This document shows positions 40,211 to 50,800 of a DNA stretch of 64,000 nt, piece by piece. Below the pieces are notes generated by a model. The model saw only the letters and a program-made list of their open reading frames with translations. It was not told the DNA's origin and ran no database searches. How positions within the stretch are numbered: the stretch's first letter is position 1; every line of letters starts with the position of its first letter. The DNA lies in NCBI GenBank assembly GCA_026874595.1, contig CM049317.1, positions 46,090,401-46,154,400 of the forward strand. The letters are read 5' to 3'. The translations under genes were made by a program, and so were the position numbers. Source of the DNA: Sipunculus nudus (lineage: Eukaryota; Annelida; Sipuncula; Golfingiida; Sipunculidae).

Positions 40211-42603
40211 GTGATACGAATCAGTTTTAAAATCATACTCAATGACTGAAAGTTGATCGATTAATAATCAATTTTTTTCATTTTATGTGCCATATTATTA
40301 ACATAAAATCTGTTGTATAGATAGCTAAATATTGACAGAGTAAATTAAGCCTAGCATGTACATCACACTGAAAGGTCAAGACTATACTTGTTAATACTTA
40401 TTCACTGCATAAAGATAACATTTATACTGTTTCCTGTTAAGTGTCCATCTTTCTAAAATCTATGAGAGAGTTAGAATATTTCATTGGAATAAAGAGACTT
40501 CTTTTGAATGTGCACACCTGATCGTATATGAAAGCTTATGGAAAAAAATACATGATTTGATGATTTAATTATGAAATGTCCTTTTCCAGAATGATTTCTA
40601 CCGACAATAGACCTGACGATGTATTTTTAAAGGCACAAATGAAAGTATGTGTAAATATGAAGTAATTAACAGTAAGGCTATGGGCTTGGATTTTATTTAT
40701 TGTAACTGTAAATAATTATATTATGAATATTTAATAACCAGAATATCTGCAATGTTTTATAGGGAGTAATATAATATAATGTTCCAAACTGCATACAATT
40801 AAAAAAAATAGCCAATAATCAGCAGGTTTGACAAATGACACTGTAAGGTTAGAGATGGTCAGGTTAGCGTGGCTCAGCTCCAAGCAGCAAGCCAAAAAGT
40901 TTATTAGAATAAAAATGAATGGAGAGAATGAGAAACAGGCAGGCGAATTTAGCTCAGCATCACTGCTAATGTTCAATATGTAAGATACTTGTTTCACAGA
41001 TTATTAAACTCATCAGCTTATTCAAATTGCCATGGACTTTACAAAAGAAAATATGATCAAATTCAAACTTACCTTGGTGTACCTTTTCTGCATTGTTCTC
41101 TGCTAGGAATTTACCCTGCAACTGCTTGCCAGTGTAGTTGTGCACCTTGCACATCTTGCATTTGTACTTTGTTCACAGCTCCAAGTTTGGTAAGGCGTGG
41201 AACATTTACGTCATCTTTCCTCTAATCATTGATGCATGTATAGCTCTCTGAACACCTGCACAAGTAGAACAAATTCTAGGAGTATATAAAAACAGAACTG
41301 ATAAACATGTAACCAACGAAAGACAATATCAGCACCAGGCATATTAATAATATTTACAAAGTGCAGGTATATAAATTAATAAACAAAAGTGCTATATTGC
41401 ATATAAAAATAGTAAATATTGGGTCAACAAATGTTTTTACTCAGTGTATAAACAGAAAGGTGCAAAAACAGCATCACATGTGTACAAGGATTTATAAATA
41501 GGAAGCAATATATGCAGTACAGCCTTTATATTACAAAATGATGTAACATTTGTAATTGCATTTACATATACTAGCTATTATAATATAACAAGGGCTACAG
41601 GCATAATGCAAACCTGCGTAATCTTTCCGGGTTCCCTGATGATAAACTTGACTATTATTTGAAAAGTTATTATTTTTTAAGGTGTGACAAGTACATGTAT
41701 AAAGCAATTTTGAATCTTAGTACAAGTATAAATGCGCTCAGTCTGATGCATACTGATGGATGAGATGTGGTATACCCCATTACAAAGGCCTATATGTGAG
41801 TGAGGGAGTGTAAAAAAATCCCATCCAACCCACATTATGAAAGGAAACTGCAACCATGTACAACAGAGTTGGGGGGGGGGGGGGTGTCTCTGGCAAATTT
41901 TTAGTTGAGCAAACCTGGACATTACAGATGGTTTCACTAGGCCTTGCTAGAACAATTTGTGTGTGTGTGGGGGGGGGGGGGGATCAATGAGCTATGTTTT
42001 CCAACAAAAGTTCAATAACTTTAGTACTGGTATCAGTGAACGACAGTGACAGAGGTGGTGTCTTCCCTGTAGCTCAAATGACTTACAGTCAGCTGAGCTA
42101 AAAAGGCAGTATATTATTATGTGATGTTTAAACTTACATAATTCCTATTCTTAAGAAATAGGAAAGTTGCCATGATGGTATCCAAATCTTCTTTGAATTT
42201 GCCACACTGATGGAAATGCTTGATCATTTTCTGAAAACATAAACAGTATTTGGCTGTGCCTTAGCAGCCTTAATTTTCAGGCTCTCTCTCCCCCTCTCTC
42301 TCTCTCAAAAAGACTGGCTAAAATGTTAGCACTTTGGCTAGCATGGTATGTTTTTTTTCTTCTAAAACATGTTAAGAAATTTAGGAAATTGTCTCAAAGC
42401 TGTTAATTATTTGTTTAGTTTGTGTTTACTCTCTGTTTAAGCATCTGTTAAAAATATTTAAAAAAAAATAAAAAGACTTTGATATCTTAATTTCTCTGGT
42501 TGACATGTAAGTGGGAAAACCTTATTCAAGGCCTCATTTAAAATCTAGTAAATAAATAATTCAAAACTGTTTTCAGTGGTGCCTTTACCAATATTTCACC
42601 TTT

Positions 42604-42664
<61 letters not shown>

Positions 42665-44345
42665 CATGTATATTTATACCATTCATGCATGATATACACC
42701 CAGACATGGCCAGGTGTGTGTGTTAGTGGGTCGGAGGGGGGGGGGGGGGGGGGGGGGGTTTGCTTCCTTTTTCCTAATTGGCAATTCCCTGAAACTAAAA
42801 AAGCCTTTATCATTAATGATAAACATTGGCATCAATGCAGGGAATGGGGGTTATATATCCCCCCTCCCCACTTTTTTAACAAGGGGGGATTGGTCAATGT
42901 AATCATCCCCAACACTGATATTGAGCAAGTATAACAATTACTTTTATATATTGGACATGTAATATATTATTAATTAGAAAACTTGACTTTGTTTCCATTT
43001 CTGAGTTAACTGAAATATAAGGTTATCTAATAATCTAAACATGGTTTAGAGTTGACATTTAATGGAAACATAAAACCTGCACTTAATTAATATATAATAT
43101 CAACATCACACAAATGTCACACATTATAAAAGGTGTATATATATAATATATATACACATATATACATAATATATATTTCCATTTCAATCACTCTTCTACC
43201 CCTGCCAGTGACAGTCGCCCCCCCCCCCCCCCAACTGAGGGAACACACGAACGAGACTGGCCTCGTACCACTATACCATTACCAACGTACACTATACACC
43301 AGTATTAGAATAACAACTAACACAGTAAACAGGTTTATGCCTACATATTAAAGAAGAACATTTTACCAATGAAGATGCTGGGTAACTTCTGCGACTTTCA
43401 GCAGCCAGCAGACGGACAAAAATGGCTCCTCTTCCCGCCGTGGAGTCAAAAGATCCAGGATGTTGACGTCATGAGTGGCCCCGCTGATCACATGACGCGC
43501 GGTTTATTTCATCTGTACCGTCTGCTTTACACACGTGTCACACCATTTTCACAGACGCTCATCATTTTACGTTGCATTTGCGCGTTATTCAACGCACAAG
43601 AGCGTCTACATTGCAAAGCGGCGTAAATTTACAGTCTTATGCGCCGTTATTTTACGGTAATTTTTAACAGTGAAGGTGCATTCCATTATACCTGTATAAC
43701 GGGACCGCATTCCCATTATACCTTCCATTAACAAGATAGTGAGTTTTTATCCTAGAGTTTGATTTAATCGGGCCACAATATAGTGCAGTTGAGAGAGAAG
43801 CCAACAGTCGTATATGAGCACTTAAATACCTCACTGGGAGCCTCGCTGAGCCAATTTTTTTTTTTATATTGTGTTTAACGGGCCCACTTTGAAGAGTGCC
43901 GCGCATGCACGGGATAATAGTAAGAACTGTGCAGTCTGAGGCTTAGATTTTAGAAACTATCACTGTATGGCTATCGGACTCAATATATATGACAAAACCT
44001 AACAATATTGAGTCCGATTAAATCGGGTTAACCTACGATATGCTGCAAATTCATCAACAACAAGGCTTGCGCTGAACAGAAACAGTGGCAGCAGATCAAT
44101 GCGTGTCAACTTTCTGAATGAGATATTCTAATTCTAACTGCTATATTTAATTATTCATGTTCTGATCTGAACAGATGTAGTATATTATGTTTACATTATT
44201 TAAAATAAATCTAAGTTCCCTAATATCTTATAATTTTTTATGCTACTTTTCATTTTACAGAGAGCGTCCTCGTTAGAGTATTATAATGTCTAACTATAGG
44301 ATTTCATCCTGTTACTCTGATATTGGTTTAATTGTTTTATATTTA

Positions 44346-44401
<56 letters not shown>

Positions 44402-46621
44402 ATATATATATATATATATATAAGATTATAAGAAGACCCCACTGACATCGGTGAACCGGATTACTTTAGAGGACCAAAAGATTGCAACAACTTGACTTCA
44501 GTGACAGAATAGAAACCACGCATAAAAAGCCAGGCCTTAATCACAATCAAATACCAAAAACCAAACTTAAGCAAAAAACCAAGCTGATAAACCCGTGCAA
44601 ACCCGAAATTGACAAAGTCAGCAAGCAGATATTGGCAAGAATCAACTCAAATATTAAACAAGCTACGAAATTATACCAATGGTAAAACACCTACCAAGTT
44701 ATATCCTGGTTTAATGAAGTCGAAAACAAGAGCAAACAATCATTCATCTGTTTCGATATGCGTGACTTTTACCCGTCAATCACAGAAGACCTACTAGTGA
44801 TACTATCGGATTGTGAAAAGCACGCCACGCAAAAAGTGCCATCCTGTACAACAATGATACCCCATAGTGCAAACGAAACAATCCCAGCTTCGACGTCACT
44901 ATGGGCAGCGATGACGGCGCCGAAACTTGCGAATTGATTGGACTGTTCCAACCATCACAGCTGCAGCACATGGACATCAACGTCGGACTGTACAGGGACG
45001 ATGGGTTAGCCATCTGCCGAAAAACTCCAAGACAAGCGGGAATCATCAAAAAGGAAATATGTAAAATATTTGCAAGGAACAATCTAAGAATTACAATAGA
45101 AGCAAATAAAAAACAGTTGAATACCTAGACATAACCCTAGACCTACGAACCGACACATACAAACCATTTTTAAAGCCAACACCTCCGCCCCCCCCCCCCC
45201 CCCCCCCCCCCCTCTGTATGTGCACAAGGACAGCAACCATCTGCCAACCATAATAAAAAACATACCAAAAGTATAAACAACAGGCTTTCCAACATCTCAT
45301 CAAACGAAACTATTTTAAAGGAAGCAGCGCCTGTATACCAAGAAACACTGAAAAAGAGCGGATATAACTACACGCTGGAATACAAGCCGCACCCCAAATC
45401 CAACGAGGACGTAACAGTGAAGGAAGAAGACGCAACAGACGGCGAAACATATAACCTGGTTTAACCCACCATTCAGTGACAACGTAGCCACCAACATTGG
45501 ACGCAAATTCTTCACGGTACTGAACAAATGCTTCCCAGCTGGACATAAACTAAATGAATTACTGAATAAAAACACTGTTAAACTAAGTTACAGCAGCATG
45601 CAACATGAGCCAGATCATATCAGCGCACAACAAGTCTGTATTGAATAAACATAAGTCACAGCAAATGGAACAGAACAACAGCAACTGCAGAAACAGACAA
45701 CAATGCCCGCTACAAGGAAACTGTCTCATCAGCAATATACATGTAGTTTACCAGGCTACTGTGACACGCAAGGACAACCTGAGACCAGAAACATACATAG
45801 GACTGACAGAAAATACTTTAGTAACGCGGTACAATGCCCACGTCTCAAGCTTTAGGAATGAAAACAAACGTAACAGTACATCTCTCAGTGAATACAATGG
45901 AAGATTATAAGCAAAGCAAAACAATACTCCACGACTAACAAATCCTGTAATCTCTGCCTGGAAGAGAAATTCTTCATAATTTACAGACCCCTATTGTCAA
46001 CACTTAAAAGAAACGAACTCGCGAGCAGATGCAGACACAGGGCGAAACGCCTCTTAAGCCCCCTTATAAGAACTTTATGAGACTTGTACCATGTGAAACG
46101 TGAAAGAGGGCTGACAAGCGGAGACTGCCCTTTTTATACGAAAAAGCAGCGCAGCTTAATCCGTAGCACGACCCTAAAGTTCCGCCACATGCCGTAGTAC
46201 CTCCGTATCTATCCGTCATGGTCCGTACTAAAACCCTCATGATCCCTAGTCATTCCGTGAATGTTCACGGAAGAGTTACGGAGATCCTTGGAGAATCCCC
46301 CCTGTGTCCGCACTGAAACCCTGGTGTTCCATACTGAAAACTTGGTGGTCCGTACTGAAACCCTGGTGGTCCCTGACAACACCGTAGGGAATATCGATCC
46401 GCCATCATTCACCACGGATCGCAAGTCCATGGCCGTCCGTGGTGATCCGTAGGCTAATCCGGGACAGTGTGACTGGGGCTTAAAAGCTTACTATGTATGC
46501 GCCAGGTCAAACATTTAAAAATCTTAATACCTGGCCCACTTCATGAAGGGTTTCCGAAGAGTGAGGACCTACGGCCCTCACGAAACAACGTTGTAAAACC
46601 CATGTATAGGTTGAAGTCTTG

Positions 46622-46652
<31 letters not shown>

Positions 46653-47800
46653 CTTTACAATTAAAACTCCCTTTCCCTGTAAAACTACTCATTGAGAGCT
46701 TCACCAATCTGAGTAGCTTTACTTCATTAGATTGATGAGGTTATGTTTTCAATGCATTGCTGGTTCATAACACCGAGGTACCTCCCAAAGACGCGCTCGT
46801 TTGTGAGTGATACACGGCTGTGGGGTACAGCCTTTCCATTCAGCCTGAAGAGCGCTCACCCTGGGTTGAGGCCGACCGCTCCTCGGCTGAGATTTGAACC
46901 CAGGACCTCCAGGCTTTGTGACCTGTGCTCTTCCCCTGCATGAGCCACAGAACATGTGTCCACTTGTACGGGTGTAGAAGGGGACTTAAACCTGGACAAG
47001 TAAAATATGCCGGTCAGATCAAAATGGAACCCTTTTGTTGCCTCGGCCGGGAGGGTATGCGTTCATCCCCGTTCGTGTGCGTATTTGTGTGTGTTTGTGT
47101 GTATGTTCACAACATAACTTACGCAATAAGTTAATGCAAACAAGGTTAAAATTGCAAGTATCTCACAACAGGGTCCCCAACATGGCAGAGGCTTGCATTC
47201 CTTAGATTTCAGATTTCTAGTTCTTAGTACCGCTGTCGTACCGCTAGGGGTAAGCTTTTGCGAATCTCACCATGCTATTTGAAAAAATCGAGGACGTCAA
47301 ACCTGCACTGACAAACGTATTTATGGCAATACAGGAAAAAGGTGTCCGCATTCATGTATCTGTAGCTTTCACACAGATCGCTTATGAGTAAGAATTGAAC
47401 ACACATTCATGACTGTCACGTGAAAAACGGACTAAAAATTAAGTAAGTTTATCACTCTAACCCCTATATATTTTGACCTAGAATACCCTATAATTTGCTT
47501 TTCATTATAGATGATTTTCGTATTTAGAATACCCGTACGTATATGACAATCTAGTCTAGATCAGCTGACGGGCAATTAATATTGAGTGGCTCGTTTTGTT
47601 ATTGTGTGGTTCAGCATTTAAATTTTTTACTTAGTTTCCTATTGCAATTATCAAATATACAGTACCAATATATTTATAAGGTCAATTATTTCTCGTGTTC
47701 ATGCGAGATTACATGCTACATAGTACCTTATTTTATTCAAATTCATTCTGAGCAAATACTGAACTCGGAATGCCATGTCCTGTCAGGTCAGGATATGAGG

Positions 47801-47878
<78 letters not shown>

Positions 47879-50800
47879 GTTTGTTGGTCGTGATTAGCAT
47901 TAATACTAATACAGCAGCAGCTTTCCCTGTATGCCGGAACGTCAATATAGAGGTTTGGGGGTTTATATCACCCCCCCCCCCTCATTTTTTTTTGGCAAGG
48001 GGGGGGGGCTCCACTATTCAGAGAAAATATTTATATATTGCAAAAGATATATATTACTAAATAGAATTGTAGACGTTGGGTCCAATTATGAGGTTACTTT
48101 GAAATATTATAATATCTCAAACTGGTTAAGAATTAACTTTTACTGGAAACATAATACCTTTTTTTCTAAAACCTTGTAATTAAATGTAAAATATTTGAAA
48201 TTTCAATAAGTATATATATTTTAAATGTGTCATACACACGCTAAAAAAGGTATATGTGTGTGTGAGAGTATGTGTGTGAACTTCATCCCCCCCCCCCCCC
48301 CCCCAGTAGAAAAAATTGTCGCCACTGTCTGTTTGCGGTCTAGGCTGGCAAGATCAATCTATCATGTGAGGTGTAAGAAAAGTAAACAAGATAGTCTTGT
48401 GTCCGGTCCAAGTGCACAGCCCACACATCACCAACAACTGGAAACCATTTTTTTAAAACAAAAGCTGAATTCTGTCAGCCAAGTTTGTCTTTGGGTGGAT
48501 TGAATGTATGAATGTATGTATGCTGGTGCATGCGATTGTGCGTTAGTAAGTCCCGGTGTGTGTGTGTGCATGGGGGGGGGGGGGGGGGAAGGTTTTTGTG
48601 AGTATTTGGGCGTGTGGTGGTGGCGGTGCGTGTGTTTGTGGGTGGGTGCTTCTCCTTCGATGCACACTCACATGTGGGTGATGGTTATGAGTGTACATGC
48701 CTTTTCCATAACAATTATCTGATACTGTACAATTTCCCTATACGTTTAATTCTAATACATGGCAAATTCTAAGATTAAACTTTTTTTTATAAAAGGTTGA
48801 TTGTTATCTGGTTGTTAAATGTTCCAAGGATTTCGTACCATAGTAAAAGTATATGTTTGTGTTAAAGTATCATCATCATCGTGGTTTACTGGTTTTGATA
48901 TAATGAGATAAAGGTATCCAGCTGTTAAAGGAAGTTCTGTATTCTGCCAAACACCAGCTAATCTCAGAATATAGGGGTACGGCCAGCTGGCTCGTATAAC
49001 CATAGCAACCCGCAGGTTAGGGACGTACAAGTCTGTAACAGATGAATCAGCCCCCGGATATTTTATAAGACAATGAATCACATAACCAGCCCACAAGGGT
49101 CAGTCACATGCACATAATTTGTTTAGTCAAAACGATTAAACTATTATCCTATAAAACCAAACATAGTTAAAAACCTTTTACAAAATAATGACCAGATCAA
49201 CAATTCACCATTCACAAACGTCACTTGCATTACAGTCAATTGTTATCTAAATTCATCGTCAGCCGTTCACAGCCTACACCAAATGAAAGACACTATACAT
49301 CTTATATCTTTTTACATCTGATATATCTTTTTTTCCAAAATTTAAAATCTCCAAACGTTCACAATGATTTAATTTATACGGATGGATAAGCAATTTACAG
49401 CGTTTGTTTCAAATTATGTTAATAATCGATATCATCCAATATTCTCAAGCAACAGGGGCGGATCAAGGATTTTGGAAAGGGGAGGATCACGCCCAGGTAT
49501 ATTGAAAGAAAACCTAAAAAAGGTTCCCTGGTTCGGGGGGGGGGGGGGTCAGGGTCGCAAAATTTTGTTTATAACCCTAAAAAAAGGTAGTTTCGGCTCC
49601 AAATTCGATCTATACATTATTACTTAATAGCAGGATATGGGTTTATTAGACTTTAAGACAGGACTGGATAAAGATACAGATGCTGGCAGAGGTATGTGCT
49701 CTGTGAGTGCTTTCTAGTAATCATCAGAGACTGTGACCGTCAGATGTAGGTCTTTACAGCTAGAGCACAGCTAACCTTGATTCACTGATCCTTAATCAAT
49801 GCAAGCCAGAACGGCCAGGGGAGTTAAGTATTATATAGACATACCTCGGGATCATAAACTCCGCCTACTTTTGGAGTAATTGACGCCTACAGATTTGAAA
49901 GTTGGTATTAAAATCCCTTTAAACACATGAAAATCTCGGTAAGAGTAATACAAGAGTGAGGGAACAAAAATCTGAAAATAATATTGATTCATTTAACACA
50001 ACGGTTACTTAATTACAGATTTCAGTCAACCACGTATTCAGTATTTCCACTGCCTACGGTAATACTTGTTACATATATACTGAACAGTTAAAGAGGGGCT
50101 ATTGGAGTTAAAGAATATAGGTCACAGTAACTTTATTTTGGATGTCCAAGTAGACATTATAATGACCTCCCAGTATATACATTAAGAAAAACAAAGATTT
50201 GTTAAGATTTGTGTCCTGTTTTAATTTCTGGGTGCCCAAAATAAGGTTTTCTTCTTGTAGCTCACTGAATTTAGGTCACAGTGACCCAATTTCAGGATTC
50301 AAAGGAGACTTGCTAAGGACCTCCCGAAAGTCATATTAGAAAGTTCTAGGTCCAACAGTTTAGTTTTGTCCCCTGCCTGATTGTTTGGGTGCTCATAATC
50401 ATGTTTTGGCCAGTCACCGTGAACTAGTTTCAGATTTCCAGGTGATTTGCCCAGAATCTCCTTGGATGCTGTGTTAAAAGATATAAGGCCTACCGGTTAC
50501 AATTTGTGCCCTGTCCGACTGTCTTGGTTCTCGAACTCGTGGTTTTAGGCCAGTAGCTCGCAGGATATAGGTCACCATGACTTAATTTCAAGTTTCCAAG
50601 GAGATTTACTTAGGAGAGATCCCTGGATATTACGTTAGAAGATTCTAGTGAAACAGATACAATATGTGCCCTGACTGACTATTTGGGTGCTCAATATCAT
50701 GTTTTGGCCAGTCCCTTGCAGAATACGGAACATCATGACTTAGTTTATGTTTTAAAAAATGCCAAGAACATCCCTGGGTAAAACGTTAGAAGACTACAGG

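Larger units (their letters stand above)
38025..43672. mobile_element. CACTA-like (CACTG-ended) element carrying a spliced gene, 5.65 kb
   Basis: The left end is CACTGTTAAAAGTTGCACG. The right end is the inverted copy ...CGGTAATTTTTAACAGTG at 43672. The terminal repeats then share CGTAAAATAACGG. CACTG ends with subterminal repeats fit the CACTA/EnSpm superfamily: gttattttac and its complement recur at least six times in 38040-38310 and again near 43640. An AA dinucleotide flanks both ends, a possible 2-bp duplication. No CACTA transposase was recognised; instead four splice-compatible exons lie on the minus strand. A degraded repeat fragment (41590-41760) and a (TA)n/poly-G module (42600-43260) also lie inside. 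Confidence 0.6.

Noticed and set aside
46880-46950. Functional tRNA gene
   Set aside because: A and B boxes are present but the acceptor stem does not close and the sequence runs into a SINE body.
48815-49096. 93-codon minus-strand open frame as a receptor exon
   Set aside because: No acceptor or donor in phase 1 and no lectin motif; likely chance or repeat-derived.
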